Shown here in pieces: positions 30,123 to 40,448 of a DNA stretch of 64,000 nucleotides; position 1 is the stretch's first letter; each line of letters begins with the position of its first letter. The notes under the pieces are model-generated. The model was not told the DNA's origin, did no database searches, and saw nothing but the letters and a program-made list of their open reading frames with translations. Both the position numbers and the translations under genes were made by a program. Origin of the DNA: Methanogenium sp. (GTDB lineage: Archaea > Halobacteriota > Methanomicrobia > Methanomicrobiales > Methanomicrobiaceae); assembly GCA_030595665.1 (NCBI GenBank), contig JAUVCV010000003.1, positions 1 to 64,000 on the forward strand, written 5' to 3'.

Positions 30123-30907
30123 TAATTTTTACCCGAGCGTGCTTTCCGGACAAATTCTGCAGTGCCGCCGGCGCGTTCAACAACACCAATTGCAGCTTTT
30201 GCAACCTTGTTGATAGCTTTTTCAGCGGATTTGTAATCGTGTGCAGTCACTTTTACACGGTACTTGGGAGCACCAACATACACCAGTTCAATCTCAACCC
30301 CCTCAACAGTGGGCTGAGCACTGCGCAATGCCCGACGAATCACATTAACGCCATCTGGTTTGTTAGAGGTCAGAACAAGATTTCCGGTAATGGTGACTTT
30401 AGATAATTTGACATTTTCATTGGCGACTGAAATCAGTGCGTCTGCAACCTTTTTATCCAGATTCAGACGAACAAGTGTTGATTTTTCATCGACAATAATA
30501 TCTTCAAATACCGGAAATAATGCCCCATATTCGTGATAGAAGACATTCCGTATCGATTCTTCATCAGTGCCGGATGCTTCTGACACAAATGAAATCCATT
30601 TCAGCGCCTTACGTTCATTTTTCCATTCATGAACTTTCTCTTTACGCTGATGATCATTTACATCCTTCAGCGAGAGATCGATATGGCCCTTGGATCTTTC
30701 AACATGAAGAACTTTACAGACAACCTTCTGTCCTTCACGGACATAATCCCTAATGTGCTTAATCCAGCCCCGGGCCACCTCAGCAATAGGTATCAGGCCT
30801 TCACGTTCATCATATTCATCCAGCGATACAAATGCAACAAAATCCTTTACATTTGTAACCGTGCAGACAACAAGTTCACCTTCGTCGGGCCATTCTCTCT
30901 CTTGCAT
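30122..30907 (-). CDS. eif2a: Translation initiation factor aIF2 subunit alpha
   Basis: 261 aa from ATG 30907 (MQEREWPDEGELV); a GTG lies 12 bp upstream. An S1 RNA-binding domain covers residues 8-85 (VVCTVTNVKDFVAFVSLDEY, then HIDLSLKDV), followed by a helical domain and a C-terminal alpha-beta domain ending in a basic tail. It forms the aIF2 heterotrimer that delivers initiator Met-tRNA. It sits between rps27e (4 bp gap) and nop10. Confidence 0.95.
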   Translation of the reverse strand: MQEREWPDEGELVVCTVTNVKDFVAFVSLDEYDEREGLIPIAEVARGWIKHIRDYVREGQKVVCKVLHVERSKGHIDLSLKDVNDHQRKEKVHEWKNERKALKWISFVSEASGTDEESIRNVFYHEYGALFPVFEDIIVDEKSTLVRLNLDKKVADALISVANENVKLSKVTITGNLVLTSNKPDGVNVIRRALRSAQPTVEGVEIELVYVGAPKYRVKVTAHDYKSAEKAINKVAKAAIGVVERAGGTAEFVRKARSGKN

Positions 30908-30911
30908 AGAA

Positions 30912-31103
30912 TTACTCACTCAACTCTTCGATAATCTCAGCATGAATCCTGGCGTTTCCGCTTGATGGTTCTGCAAGTACACTACCACAGACAACACAGT
31001 CAACAGTTGTACTTGCCCGCTGGAATACGAGCTGTTCATTTTCACAATTTGGGCACTTTACTTTGTAGAAAGCGCTCCGGTTTTCTCTATTAATCCGTAC
31101 CAT
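30912..31103 (-). CDS. rps27e: 30S ribosomal protein S27e
   Basis: 63-aa zinc-ribbon ribosomal protein. The four Cys ligands appear as CPNCENEQLVF and CVVCGSVL, with the family start FYKVKCPNC. ATG 31103 is preferred to the GTG at 31112. It lies between rpl44e and eif2a. Confidence 0.95.
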   Translation of the reverse strand: MVRINRENRSAFYKVKCPNCENEQLVFQRASTTVDCVVCGSVLAEPSSGNARIHAEIIEELSE

Positions 31104-31108
31104 TCTAA

Positions 31109-31387
31109 TCACTCCGTGAGTTCAAATTTACCAGCCCTTATACCACGACGCAGATGTGCTTTGCCACACACTGTGCACCGGTAGCGCACATTGATTTTCT
31201 TCGTTGGCTTGTCGCCACCAGGAACCTTTGAGAACTTACCCATGTTCCCGACTTTCCCGCGACGTGCTTTCTGCCGGTCGATCCAATGAAGATGCATCTC
31301 TTTCCCGCGCTTCACCTTTTCGACCTCATGGATCTCATGTTTCCTGCAATAAGGACAGTAGGTATTAAATTTCGTTGGCATTTTCAT
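31109..31387 (-). CDS. rpl44e: 50S ribosomal protein L44e
   Basis: 92-aa zinc-binding ribosomal protein. The N-terminal CPYC pair and the C-terminal CTVC pair form the zinc site, and the basic block [20 protein letters not shown] matches the family. The length is standard. It is the first ribosomal gene after gins, with a 37-bp gap that may hold a promoter for the translation part of the operon. Confidence 0.96.
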   Translation of the reverse strand: MKMPTKFNTYCPYCRKHEIHEVEKVKRGKEMHLHWIDRQKARRGKVGNMGKFSKVPGGDKPTKKINVRYRCTVCGKAHLRRGIRAGKFELTE

Positions 31388-31424
31388 GGATTGAGCCCCT
31401 TTATGTGGATATTGAATCCCAATA

Positions 31425-32078
31425 TTATTTACTTACCTTAATATTTAAGGCTATGTTGCGTTCATAAAGTACCTGCGCATTCCGGAGAGGAAGCGAGACC
31501 AGGTCATCTTTAATAAGACTATATATTCTCCCGTCAGTCCCCATAAAAGGTTCGATGTCATCAAGGACATGAACAAGGTCATATCCTACACTGACAGCCT
31601 CCGGCAATTCTGGTTCAACAGCTGGCATTTCACTATCAGGACATAATTCTTCCTCAAAATTCTCAGAAGACTTAATGATCTGAACGGCTTTTCTCCTTTC
31701 AGCCGATGCACCATCGATAAGGGAATGCCTGCATGTTGTAATTGCTGCATGAATATCATCATACATCTCCCGCTCTTCGGGAATCATCTTCCGAAGTTCC
31801 TGGGGATCCACATAATGAGTACCCATCTGGTTTATCGCCATCTTCAGGATTTTTTTAAACCGTTCACGCGAAATATCATTCAGAGTTACCGTAAGACTGT
31901 CAATCTCATTCATGAGATCTGAACCACGGTCAGTAAGAAAATTGTCAATAGACTGGGCCTCGGAGTAGAGTTCCCGTAACCTTTCCTGACCCTTTTTAAA
32001 AATATCCCGGGATATACCCGTGAGTTTTCCACTTTCACGCTCATCCAGAACAACTATCCGCAGGTCTTCAAGCTCCAT
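31425..32078 (-). CDS. GINS complex protein (Gins51-type)
   Basis: 217 aa. A helical A-domain comes first ([13 protein letters not shown] through [13 protein letters not shown]), then a linker and a short beta-rich B-domain at the C-terminus ([22 protein letters not shown]). The A-then-B order is that of Gins51/Sld5-like subunits. GINS links MCM helicase, GAN nuclease and primase at the archaeal fork. The position beside priS supports this call. The sequence is divergent, as usual for the family. Confidence 0.85.
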   Translation of the reverse strand: MELEDLRIVVLDERESGKLTGISRDIFKKGQERLRELYSEAQSIDNFLTDRGSDLMNEIDSLTVTLNDISRERFKKILKMAINQMGTHYVDPQELRKMIPEEREMYDDIHAAITTCRHSLIDGASAERRKAVQIIKSSENFEEELCPDSEMPAVEPELPEAVSVGYDLVHVLDDIEPFMGTDGRIYSLIKDDLVSLPLRNAQVLYERNIALNIKVSK

Positions 32079-32106
32079 ATATTATCAGCCCACCACATTT
32101 AACCAG

Positions 32107-33258
32107 TCAGGAATCAGAAGCGGATATTTCCCCTATACCCCTGCAACAAAGGAAAACGGCCATTTCATCCGGCACTCTGTTTACCCCTTTCTCAATAGTA
32201 TATACCTGACCTAACATAGGCATTGTGAGAGAAAAAGGGCATTCCACAGAGACCATATTTCCACCAAAATCAACGACTGCATCAACAAATGGATCAAACT
32301 TCTTAAGATCTTCCACCGAAGCCAGTTCTGTCACACGGAACCCGGAACCACCATGAAGAGAACCCGGTGCACGAATCAGCCGTTTAATATCTGTTGTTAC
32401 CGGCTCATCGACAAGGGCAGCCCTGGAAAGTATCAAACGTTTTAGCGGTTCATAATCCTCTTCAATAAGTGCACGAAGCGCATTATTCTTCATCAAAGAT
32501 GCAGGTGAAGAGAGGTCACCCGCCGATGCAATAACCGTGTCAATTCCCTCAACGAACGAACATGCAGATTCTTTGCCCACGCCCCGCAGGGATGACAAAT
32601 ACTTCACACCGTCCTTCACCCCCATATCACGAATACGCTGCAGCTCTTCGCGCAGAGAATCACGATATCGTACCGGCCATCCATCCCCCGCCCCCTCATG
32701 AGCACCGAGCATAAAACCTGGGTCTATGCCGATACCACAGACATAATCCACCAACTCGCGCCGCTGCGAGCTGCCCCATTCCCGGATCTCAAGATCCCGG
32801 ATATGGACGTGATACCCACGCCCTCCCGAGAAGACGAGTGACATACTCTTTTTTGAAAATCCAAGTTCGTCAGTGAGCATATCTATCAGTTTCAGGGTCT
32901 CATCTTTCACCCGGGAAAGCATCGTCTCGTAGGACACCTTCTGGACGATGTGATCTGCATCCAGATCAAATATAAGGTCCGCACCTGCCCAGACTTTGTC
33001 ACTCATCGTCGGAGCTGATGGTAGTTCATAGTATGCGGTGGAAAAATACATATGACGGGGAACAATCACACGGACATAGGATGCCAGTTCCTCGCGCGAC
33101 TGGAACGCCATATGCCGCCGCATCTTTAACTTCGACGTTTCATCAAAGGAGATAAATCCCCATTCACGCTGACGGAGAGATGGCGGCACAAATACCGGAG
33201 CATGCGAGTAATAGTCAGCAAACTTCTGTCGAATATATTCACGAGTGGCGGGATTCAT
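32107..33258 (-). CDS. priS: DNA primase small (catalytic) subunit PriS
   Basis: 383 aa catalytic subunit of the archaeal-eukaryotic primase. The metal-binding motif is DLIFDLDADH near residues 94-103, and the conserved SGGRGYHVHI block near residue 148 and an RAPGSLHGG segment near 305 are present. The start overlaps the elp3 stop by 4 bp. The large subunit PriL is not in the window. Confidence 0.95.
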   Translation of the reverse strand: MNPATREYIRQKFADYYSHAPVFVPPSLRQREWGFISFDETSKLKMRRHMAFQSREELASYVRVIVPRHMYFSTAYYELPSAPTMSDKVWAGADLIFDLDADHIVQKVSYETMLSRVKDETLKLIDMLTDELGFSKKSMSLVFSGGRGYHVHIRDLEIREWGSSQRRELVDYVCGIGIDPGFMLGAHEGAGDGWPVRYRDSLREELQRIRDMGVKDGVKYLSSLRGVGKESACSFVEGIDTVIASAGDLSSPASLMKNNALRALIEEDYEPLKRLILSRAALVDEPVTTDIKRLIRAPGSLHGGSGFRVTELASVEDLKKFDPFVDAVVDFGGNMVSVECPFSLTMPMLGQVYTIEKGVNRVPDEMAVFLCCRGIGEISASDS

Positions 33259-34835
33259 CCAAGCCTCTTTACCATATATGGGCCTGATCGTTCATATCCA
33301 TGTCTGGCATAATACGGCCGGACCCCTATTCCACTCATCACTGCAATCGAGAGATATCCATCTGATGCTGCCAGGTCTTCTGCTGTTTTGAGGAGGCGCG
33401 CACCATATTGCCGGTGCTGCCACTCTCCGGATTCTGTACCGGTTTTTTCCAGGGGAACCATTGACCCATACACGTGAAGTTCACGGATAATCGCACATCC
33501 GGAGAGTTCCACCCGCCATGGATTGCCAGGATATCGCAGACGCACAAATCCAATCAACGAGTCATTTGCCGTTACCGAGATAAAATGTTCAGTGCCACCA
33601 CAACACTCATACGTCATTGTTTCAATTGCAGCGTCCCCGGTTACCGGAACACGGCCTGCTTCTCTGCACCGAATGCAACGACAACTCCCGCCCATTTCAT
33701 GAAGTCTCTTCTGGGCAAGCTGCCGGAAATTGCTGTGGTGCGAACCAGAGACAATCAGCTTTGCCGGGATATCCCGCTGAACACGCTGGATACGAGTGTA
33801 TTCCGGGACACATGATTTTCCGAACGCAATCAGATCAATAAGGTCTTCTTCCGGATAGGTCTCATATCCTCCTGCCTGCCACAGGGCCTCAATCTCTGAA
33901 CCCGGGGTAACAAGTGTCGGATAAATCTTCAGAAAATCCGGTCGGTATGAGGGGTTACGGAAGAGCTCTTCAAACATCCACCGGTCATCAGCCATCGTTG
34001 CTGAAGGAAGATTCGGCATGATATGAAAACCGACCTTAATCCCGGCATCCCGTAACAGAGTATTTGCAGCAATAGTCTCTGCAATTCCATGCCCACGGCG
34101 GTTATAGTCAAGAATATCATCTTTCAGTTGTTGCACACCGATTTCGACTTTTGTCACACCAAGTGAGAGCATACTATCGATATGCTCCTGTTTAGACCAG
34201 TCCGGGCGTGTCTCAAATGTTGCGGCAATACAGCGGGCCCGGGCAGTCTCATTCCTGCGGCATAACTCCTCATACGTTAAGCCATCATCTGGGAGAACAG
34301 GACCGCCAAACTCATTCATGGCACGAATACACGAACCCATAAACGATTTCTGATACGCCGGGTCACGGGCCGTCATGGTGCCACCCATAACAATCAGTTC
34401 AACCTTGTCAGTATGGTGACCTAGGAGTTCAAACTGAAGAAGTCGCTGACGGACCTGAACATATGGATCAAATCCAAACTGGCGGCCGCGGAGTGCCGCA
34501 GGTTCTTCACCGGTATAACTCTGAGGTGACCCAAATGGATGATCCGGTCCACCCGGACAGGGCAGACATTTGCCATGAGGACACGGATGAGGAGATGTCA
34601 TGACCGCAACAGGTGCCACACCAGAGAGTGTCCGGGTTGGTTTTACCAGAAGGATTAACCGCATTGCCTCAAATTCATCATCAGTTGCAGCTGCAAGTAT
34701 GACTGAATTTTTCGGGATTGCAGAAAGCCGATATTCTTTGGCAACCTGAATCTTTACCTTCTGAACATCTGACGATGTAATTCCTGGAAAAGAGAGCCGG
34801 GATATAATTTCCCGGAAAATAGCATTGTCATGCAT
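33255..34835 (-). CDS. elp3: Elp3-family tRNA uridine-34 radical SAM/acetyltransferase
   Basis: 526 aa. A radical-SAM domain binds one [4Fe-4S] cluster through CPHGKCLPC (C-x4-C-x2-C, near residue 88), followed by the CPGGPDHPFGSPQSY block and ATFETRPDW. The C-terminal third (from about residue 380) is a GNAT acetyltransferase ending in GVRPYYARHGYERSGPYMVK. Archaeal Elp3 carries out carboxymethylation chemistry at U34 of tRNA anticodons. It overlaps priS by 4 bp and lies 5 bp from the UPF0058 gene. Confidence 0.95.
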   Translation of the reverse strand: MHDNAIFREIISRLSFPGITSSDVQKVKIQVAKEYRLSAIPKNSVILAAATDDEFEAMRLILLVKPTRTLSGVAPVAVMTSPHPCPHGKCLPCPGGPDHPFGSPQSYTGEEPAALRGRQFGFDPYVQVRQRLLQFELLGHHTDKVELIVMGGTMTARDPAYQKSFMGSCIRAMNEFGGPVLPDDGLTYEELCRRNETARARCIAATFETRPDWSKQEHIDSMLSLGVTKVEIGVQQLKDDILDYNRRGHGIAETIAANTLLRDAGIKVGFHIMPNLPSATMADDRWMFEELFRNPSYRPDFLKIYPTLVTPGSEIEALWQAGGYETYPEEDLIDLIAFGKSCVPEYTRIQRVQRDIPAKLIVSGSHHSNFRQLAQKRLHEMGGSCRCIRCREAGRVPVTGDAAIETMTYECCGGTEHFISVTANDSLIGFVRLRYPGNPWRVELSGCAIIRELHVYGSMVPLEKTGTESGEWQHRQYGARLLKTAEDLAASDGYLSIAVMSGIGVRPYYARHGYERSGPYMVKRLG

Positions 34836-34840
34836 ACCGT

Positions 34841-35110
34841 CTAATGACCGGCAATAATCTCATCAGGAGCAGAATACTCCTGATAATCAAGTGAAGCGAG
34901 ACCTCTGGACTTCAGATACGAAACAAGTTCATCACCCAGCATCAGAATTGCTTCCTTATGACATGATTTATTTTTATGAATATGCACCGGAGAGATGGAG
35001 AAAGCATCATATCCGGCTGTGCAAACCTCGTCGCCACACGTAGATTCGTAGTATTTTTTCACATGGACAAAGAGCATGTGAAGATGTAGTAGTTCCTCTT
35101 TTTGCACCAA
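34841..35110 (-). CDS. UPF0058 family protein
   Basis: 89 aa. The archaeal UPF0058 pattern is visible: EELLHLHMLFVHVKKYYES at the N-terminus and SPVHIHKNKSCHKEAILMLGDEL in the middle, rich in His residues that could bind metal. The function is unknown. It is the first gene of the leftward elp3-priS-gins operon and is divergent from the ADP-ribosylglycohydrolase gene. Confidence 0.9.
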   Translation of the reverse strand: MVQKEELLHLHMLFVHVKKYYESTCGDEVCTAGYDAFSISPVHIHKNKSCHKEAILMLGDELVSYLKSRGLASLDYQEYSAPDEIIAGH

Positions 35111-35157
35111 ATCACCAATCCTTAGAATTACTACTAATCAGGAGAACATATAGTTAA

Positions 35158-36045
35158 TTGGTGATCTTTATATCGCAGGTTTCACGTTCAATCGGAGCAC
35201 TCGCAGGACTCGCCCTGGGAGATGCATTTGGCGCACCATTTGAAGGGGGGCCCCCACCAGAACACAATATCCGCGAACCCGGATATTTTGGGACAAATCC
35301 CATTATTTATTGGCAGTTTACTGATGACACGAAGCAAACACTTGCAATATCTAAATCAATGTTAAAATGCGGACATTTTGATCCTATAGATGCAATAATG
35401 GCTTTAATCCAGGAATATGAACGGGACCCGCGTTTCTATGGCCCGACATCAGGAAGGATATTTTCAATGATAAAAAACGGGTGCGCTCCACTGGAAGCAG
35501 CACAAGCCCTCTTTGAAGAAGGAAGAGGAGGGGGCCGGACAAACGGCAGTGTTATGCGTGGCGTCCCGATTGGCATATTCTACCCGCCGGAGGAGGTCAG
35601 GACGTACAGCCTCGCGGCTTCCCGGATCACCCATTTTAACCCGGTTGCCTGCGAGGCATCAGCAGTATTCAACACTATAATCTCATACCTGGTACGGGGC
35701 ATGGACATCACCGCGGCAGTGGACAGGGCCATTGAATCCTGTGAAATCAGAGAAGTCCGCGAACGTATTGTTACCCCTGAAAAATACCCGCTGAACCCGT
35801 CCATGGATGCACTTGACACCCTTCATGCATCCCTTTCCATCGCACTCAGTGCGGATTCGTTTATAGACGCGGTTACAGAGGCAGTAATGCTGGGAGGAGA
35901 TACAGACACCATTGCCGCCCTGTCCGGCGCACTGAAGGGCGCAGAATATGGCATTGAATCACTTCCGGAGAAATGGCTCAGGAATACTGAAGGAATCGAT
36001 GAGGTGATAAACTGCGCCAGAGCCCTGTGGGTTATGAGAAAATAA
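35158..36045 (+). CDS. ADP-ribosylglycohydrolase family protein
   Basis: 295 aa. Dinuclear magnesium site motifs of the DraG/ARH family are all present: LGDAFGAPFEG near residue 20, TDDTKQT near 60, NGSVMRGVPIG near 129 and GGDTDTIAALSGAL near 247. The enzyme removes ADP-ribose from a protein or small molecule. The start is TTG at 35158 or GTG at 35161; aggag at 35140-35144 is somewhat far upstream. No ADP-ribosyltransferase is adjacent. Confidence 0.92.
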   Translation: MVIFISQVSRSIGALAGLALGDAFGAPFEGGPPPEHNIREPGYFGTNPIIYWQFTDDTKQTLAISKSMLKCGHFDPIDAIMALIQEYERDPRFYGPTSGRIFSMIKNGCAPLEAAQALFEEGRGGGRTNGSVMRGVPIGIFYPPEEVRTYSLAASRITHFNPVACEASAVFNTIISYLVRGMDITAAVDRAIESCEIREVRERIVTPEKYPLNPSMDALDTLHASLSIALSADSFIDAVTEAVMLGGDTDTIAALSGALKGAEYGIESLPEKWLRNTEGIDEVINCARALWVMRK

Positions 36046-36048
36046 TGA

Positions 36049-36504
36049 TCAAAACGGGCTCAGAAGAACCCGTTTCATCCGTTTTCCCAGTTCACAGGAG
36101 ATAACACCCCCATTATCTATCTCAGCAATGCGATACCCTTCACCAGGAACAATACCTTCCGGATTACAGAGATCAAAATTGATGCAGTCACTTTGCGTGC
36201 ATCCCGCCTCGTAGACAATAGTCGAATTAAGGATTGTACGTTCTGCAGAAATGGCAGCAGGGATCTGTGCTTCAACCACTTCCACCGTGTACGCGCCGTC
36301 CAGATGCACATTACAGGAATGAAGTGTGCTGGTCCGGACCCCGACAATACGATATCTCCGGTGAGGCAAAAGGTTGTGACAGACCTTCCTGAGTCTGCAG
36401 CCTTCACATTCATGCACTTCCCCCCCATACACAAATTCAGCGCCCTCACGTGCAAGCGCCTTTCCCATCAGTGTTATTTTTGTATGTTCATCTTTTTCGG
36501 TCAT
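36049..36504 (-). CDS. UPF0179 family protein
   Basis: 151 aa, Cys-rich archaeal protein of unknown function. The family core KITLMGKALAREGAEFVY is followed by ECEGCRLRKVCHNL, LHSCNVH and CTQSDCINFDLCNP, so up to nine Cys could bind metal or a cluster. ATG 36504 is chosen because gagga sits at the right distance; it begins 1 bp after the egsA stop, and another ATG at 36516 would overlap egsA. It is co-transcribed with egsA. Confidence 0.88.
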   Translation of the reverse strand: MTEKDEHTKITLMGKALAREGAEFVYGGEVHECEGCRLRKVCHNLLPHRRYRIVGVRTSTLHSCNVHLDGAYTVEVVEAQIPAAISAERTILNSTIVYEAGCTQSDCINFDLCNPEGIVPGEGYRIAEIDNGGVISCELGKRMKRVLLSPF

Positions 36505-36505
36505 T

Positions 36506-37585
36506 TCAGTCCTCATATAACATATTAATCAACTGCTCTGCAACCTCTTCGGTGACACCCATATCCAGAATGGTAAACCGTTCCGGCCGGATGTTTTTAG
36601 CAAGGATCAGAGCCTGCGCCGCAGAGTGGTCATCAATTCCAATCTCCTTTGGTGTTGTCGGCGCCCCTATCTTTTTCAGAGAGTTCCGGATACCTTTCCA
36701 GTCACCACCATGCAGATACATCGTGATGATAGAACCAATACCACATTGTTCACCATGAAGCCCCTTTCCCGGAGCAATCTGATCAAGGGCATGACTGAAT
36801 TTATGTTCCCCACCCGATGCAGGGCGTGAAGAACCCGCAATGCTCATTGCCACCCCGGAAGAGAGCAGTGCTTTGATGACGGTCCATGCGCTCTCTTCTG
36901 AATTGGGTTTTATGAGGTCAGCATTTTTACTGATTATTTCTGCGGTCATTCGGGAAAGTGCCATGGCATACTCTGAGATGGGTTCCCCCCGGAGGCGGTG
37001 AGAAAGTTCCCAGTCAAGAATTGCCGTGTAATTGGATATCACATCTGCGCACCCTGCTGCAAGAAGACGGCGAGGCGCTGCGGCGATAATGCCGGTATCG
37101 GCCACCAGTGCAATGGGCGGATTCGCCTCAAGAGACACGCTCCCCCCTTTAACCGGCACTGACGCACGTGATGACGCAATGCCGTCATGAGACGCTGCCG
37201 TGGGTACACTAATAAACGGACGGCAACAGTTGTATGAAACAATTTTAGCCGTATCAATCACCCTCCCACCGCCGACACCAATAAAGACATCAACCCCTTT
37301 TCCCGCTTCTTCGGCCTCTGAAATAATTTCAGGGGATATTGTATCAACAATGAATACTTCAGCATCAGCCACCTCCTTAACCAGTGAAAGGACCTGCCTC
37401 CCGGCGACATTCATTGTGCCTTTCCCACTGAAAATGAGCACAGAACCAGAGATCTGAAGATCCTCACAGACCTTCGGCAACTGCATAATCGCATCATGAC
37501 CAATAATCACATCACGCGGCAGTTGCATCCATTTTGATTTATCCAAAACAGGTGTTTTGAGTAATTTTATACTGTCAGGACTCAT
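36506..37585 (-). CDS. egsA: sn-glycerol-1-phosphate dehydrogenase
   Basis: 359 aa. Makes the archaeal glycerol-1-phosphate backbone of ether lipids from dihydroxyacetone phosphate with NAD(P)H. The nucleotide site VFIGVGGGRVIDTAK is near residue 100, followed by SVPTAASHDGIASS. A metal site lies near residues 262-285 (GGEHKFSHALD and LHGEQCGIGS), with two conserved His. The presence of this gene alone marks the window as archaeal. Confidence 0.96.
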   Translation of the reverse strand: MSPDSIKLLKTPVLDKSKWMQLPRDVIIGHDAIMQLPKVCEDLQISGSVLIFSGKGTMNVAGRQVLSLVKEVADAEVFIVDTISPEIISEAEEAGKGVDVFIGVGGGRVIDTAKIVSYNCCRPFISVPTAASHDGIASSRASVPVKGGSVSLEANPPIALVADTGIIAAAPRRLLAAGCADVISNYTAILDWELSHRLRGEPISEYAMALSRMTAEIISKNADLIKPNSEESAWTVIKALLSSGVAMSIAGSSRPASGGEHKFSHALDQIAPGKGLHGEQCGIGSIITMYLHGGDWKGIRNSLKKIGAPTTPKEIGIDDHSAAQALILAKNIRPERFTILDMGVTEEVAEQLINMLYED

Positions 37586-37598
37586 GTACTATCATTAA

Positions 37599-38444
37599 AT
37601 GATGTGGGATTTTATATACAAATATTACGTTGGCCCGACACTAAACGGGGAACCCTATACCATTGTTGATACGCTGACCTATGCCATCATCCTCATTCTC
37701 GCAGTATATCTGGTATACAGATGGCTGAAAAAGACAGGGATTGACATAGATCAGGAATTTATCGTCTCAACAATCCCTTTTGTCATTCTCGGAGGGTTAA
37801 TGCGCGTTGTTGAGGATACGGGAATTATTCCACGACCATGGAATGTCATTCTGGTAACGCCGATCATATTCTTTGTGGTTTTTTTCATCACCATTACCAT
37901 CCTTGTGACCGCAAGAACACTGGAAAAGAAGGGCCTCGTTCCATCATATACCAAAGTTTACGCCGCAGGTGGCTTATGCGCCTGTATCATTACCGCAGCC
38001 GTCCTGACATATTTTGGCATCACCGAGACACGGATTGCCCTGGATGTTCTGGCGACAATACTGATGATGGCAGCAGTCTCATCAGCGACTGTCTGGGGTT
38101 TGCTCCGGTATGGACTTAAATGGACATTTACTGAGAATATCCTCTATAAGCTGCTTATTTTTGGCCACATGCTGGATGCAAGCGCGACAAGTTTTGGTAT
38201 TGAGCTCCATGAACTGACGTATGTAGAGGTGCATGTTGTCGGATCTCACCTGATAGAAGCTACCGGCACCGCATTTTCCATGTTTGCCCTGAAACTGGTT
38301 GTGATCATTCCTGCAATATATGTGCTTGAAATGTACCGGAAAGAAGGAAACAGCCAGTTGTGGCACCTTATTATTCTGGCAATGATTGTTGTCGGAATGG
38401 CACCCGGTATCAGGGACATGGTAAGGATGATACTCTATGTTTGA
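37599..38444 (+). CDS. DUF63 family membrane protein
   Basis: 281 aa with about seven membrane helices. The DUF63 features are the N-terminal YYVGP segment, FVILGGLMRVVEDTGIIP near residue 66, and a helix with HMLDASATSFGIE near residue 195. The function is unknown. It is divergent from egsA (13 bp between starts) and overlaps the SpoIIM-like gene by 8 bp. Confidence 0.9.
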   Translation: MMWDFIYKYYVGPTLNGEPYTIVDTLTYAIILILAVYLVYRWLKKTGIDIDQEFIVSTIPFVILGGLMRVVEDTGIIPRPWNVILVTPIIFFVVFFITITILVTARTLEKKGLVPSYTKVYAAGGLCACIITAAVLTYFGITETRIALDVLATILMMAAVSSATVWGLLRYGLKWTFTENILYKLLIFGHMLDASATSFGIELHELTYVEVHVVGSHLIEATGTAFSMFALKLVVIIPAIYVLEMYRKEGNSQLWHLIILAMIVVGMAPGIRDMVRMILYV

Positions 38445-39003
38445 TGGCAATTACCGGAGAGCTGCGATTGTCACGGTGGGCATTCTTATTCTCACCTGTG
38501 TTATCGGGGGATTTACCGTGCATGCAGACCCGTCGGTTGGAGAATCAATGGTTGCCATGATGAACGATGAGGTCTTCAACAGTATTCAGTCTGAGAATCC
38601 TGCCGTTGTTGCGTTCAACATCTTTGCAAACAATACCCAGACCTCGGTCATTCTGTTGATTGGCGGAGCGTCCTTTGGCCTGATAACAACACTGATACTC
38701 TCGTTCAACGGGTTTGTTATCGGTATCGTGATCGAATATGTCCGGCAGGAACAGGGACTCTATGTCATTCTTGCAGGAATCCTGCCGCATGGCATATTTG
38801 AGATTCCCGCACTGCTACTTGCGGGCATGTTTGGTCTCCTCATCGGTGAAGAACTCTGGAGAGAACTGCATGGCACCGGGGATACCATATTGGTGGCACA
38901 ACAGATGGGCAAACAATTCCTCGCCTATGTTCTGCCTCTTCTGGGAATCGCAGCGATTATAGAGGGATTTATTACGCCAGAGATCATACAGTTATTTATC
39001 TAG
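38437..39003 (+). CDS. SpoIIM-like (stage II sporulation M family) membrane protein
   Basis: 188 aa with five membrane helices. The family core is a helix-loop-helix with FNIFANNTQTSVILL, FNGFVIGIVIEYV and the motif GILPHGIFEIPALLLAGMFG near residues 110-130. The family occurs widely in archaea, with unknown function there; names from sporulation are historical. It overlaps the DUF63 gene by 8 bp and precedes proS by 11 bp, so the three are probably one transcript. Confidence 0.9.
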   Translation: MFDGNYRRAAIVTVGILILTCVIGGFTVHADPSVGESMVAMMNDEVFNSIQSENPAVVAFNIFANNTQTSVILLIGGASFGLITTLILSFNGFVIGIVIEYVRQEQGLYVILAGILPHGIFEIPALLLAGMFGLLIGEELWRELHGTGDTILVAQQMGKQFLAYVLPLLGIAAIIEGFITPEIIQLFI

Positions 39004-39014
39004 GTTGATGAGCT

Positions 39015-40448
39015 ATGCAGGAAGATAAGGGCGCACTCCCGCCAAAAGAAACATTCAGTGAATGGTACAATGACATTCTCTGGCAGGCAGAAATAATGGA
39101 TGTCAGGTATCCGGTGAAAGGCGTATATGTATGGTTCCCTCACGGATTTGCGGTGCGAAAAGCAACCTATGCCATCCTTCGGGAATTACTGGATAAAGAC
39201 CATGATGAAACGCTGTTTCCGCTATTGATTCCGGAAAATGAATTCATGAAAGAAGCAGAGCATATCAAAGGGTTTGAAGAGGAGGTATACTGGGTCACCC
39301 ACGGCGGCACGAGTGAACTTGATGTGCCGCTTGCACTCCGCCCCACATCAGAGACAGCGATATACCCCATGTATGCCCTGTGGGTCAGATCTCATGCGGA
39401 TCTTCCAATAAAACTCTACCAGATTGTTAATACCTTCCGCTATGAGACAAAGCACACTCGTCCGCTCATTCGCCTGAGAGAGATAACCTCGTTTAAGGAA
39501 GCACATACCGTCCATGCCACCTGGGAAGAAGCTGAAACACAGGTGAATGATGCAGTGGACCTGTATCGTACGTTCTATGACAGGCTCTGTGTCCCGGTCA
39601 TCGTTTCACGCCGCCCGGAATGGGATAAATTCCCCGGTGCAGATTATACCATGGCAACCGATGCCATCATGCCTGACGGAAAAACCCTTCAGGTTGGAAC
39701 AGTCCACCATCTGGGTGACCATTTCTCCCGTACGTTTGATATCACCTACGAGGACGCACAGGGAGAACAGCAGCTGGCATACCAGACCTGCTATGGAATA
39801 TCAGAACGTTGCATTGCAGCACTCATCAGTACACATGGTGATGACAGGGGCCTGGTCCTGCCACCGGCTGTCGCACCCGTGCAGATTGCAATTGTCCCGA
39901 TCATCATAAAAAAGCGTGAAGAAGAAGTTCGTGCAGCAGCAAAAGCACTTGAGACCGAACTCAAAGAGGCAGGGTACCGGGTAAAGACCGACTTCCGGAA
40001 CCTTCGGCCCGGTGCAAAATATTATCACTGGGAGATGCGCGGTGTGCCACTCAGAATAGAGATCGGCCCGCGTGATATTGATAATGGCGTAGTAATGGCG
40101 GTAACACGACTGGGAGAAAAGCAGACCGTCGCAAGGGATGCCCTGCTGCCCGGCATACAGGCCATCATGGAAACGTTCACGGAAACACTGAAAGAACGGG
40201 CAGAACAAAAAGTGCAGGAACAGATTGTGTCCGTGTCTTCCCTTGAAGAAGCACGTGAGGCAGCAGGTAAGGGCGTTGCGGTCATCCAGTGGTGCGGGTG
40301 TAAGGAATGTGCCACCACTATTGAAAACGAGATTGACGTCAGTGTGCTGGGCACCGATGTTCAGAGCAAATATATCCCGGATACCGAAGGCACCTGTATC
40401 ATCTGCGGCAAACCAGCACGTCCGGCAATCATTGCACGGACCTATTAG
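39015..40448 (+). CDS. proS: Prolyl-tRNA synthetase (archaeal/eukaryotic type)
   Basis: 477 aa class II synthetase. Motif 2 ([25 protein letters not shown]) lies near residues 135-159 and motif 3 ([21 protein letters not shown]) near 259-279. An anticodon-binding domain and a C-terminal zinc-like Cys region ([14 protein letters not shown]) end in the Tyr typical of archaeal ProS. The length is standard. The 3' end overlaps the convergent frameshifted gene by 4 bp. Confidence 0.96.
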   Translation: MQEDKGALPPKETFSEWYNDILWQAEIMDVRYPVKGVYVWFPHGFAVRKATYAILRELLDKDHDETLFPLLIPENEFMKEAEHIKGFEEEVYWVTHGGTSELDVPLALRPTSETAIYPMYALWVRSHADLPIKLYQIVNTFRYETKHTRPLIRLREITSFKEAHTVHATWEEAETQVNDAVDLYRTFYDRLCVPVIVSRRPEWDKFPGADYTMATDAIMPDGKTLQVGTVHHLGDHFSRTFDITYEDAQGEQQLAYQTCYGISERCIAALISTHGDDRGLVLPPAVAPVQIAIVPIIIKKREEEVRAAAKALETELKEAGYRVKTDFRNLRPGAKYYHWEMRGVPLRIEIGPRDIDNGVVMAVTRLGEKQTVARDALLPGIQAIMETFTETLKERAEQKVQEQIVSVSSLEEAREAAGKGVAVIQWCGCKECATTIENEIDVSVLGTDVQSKYIPDTEGTCIICGKPARPAIIARTY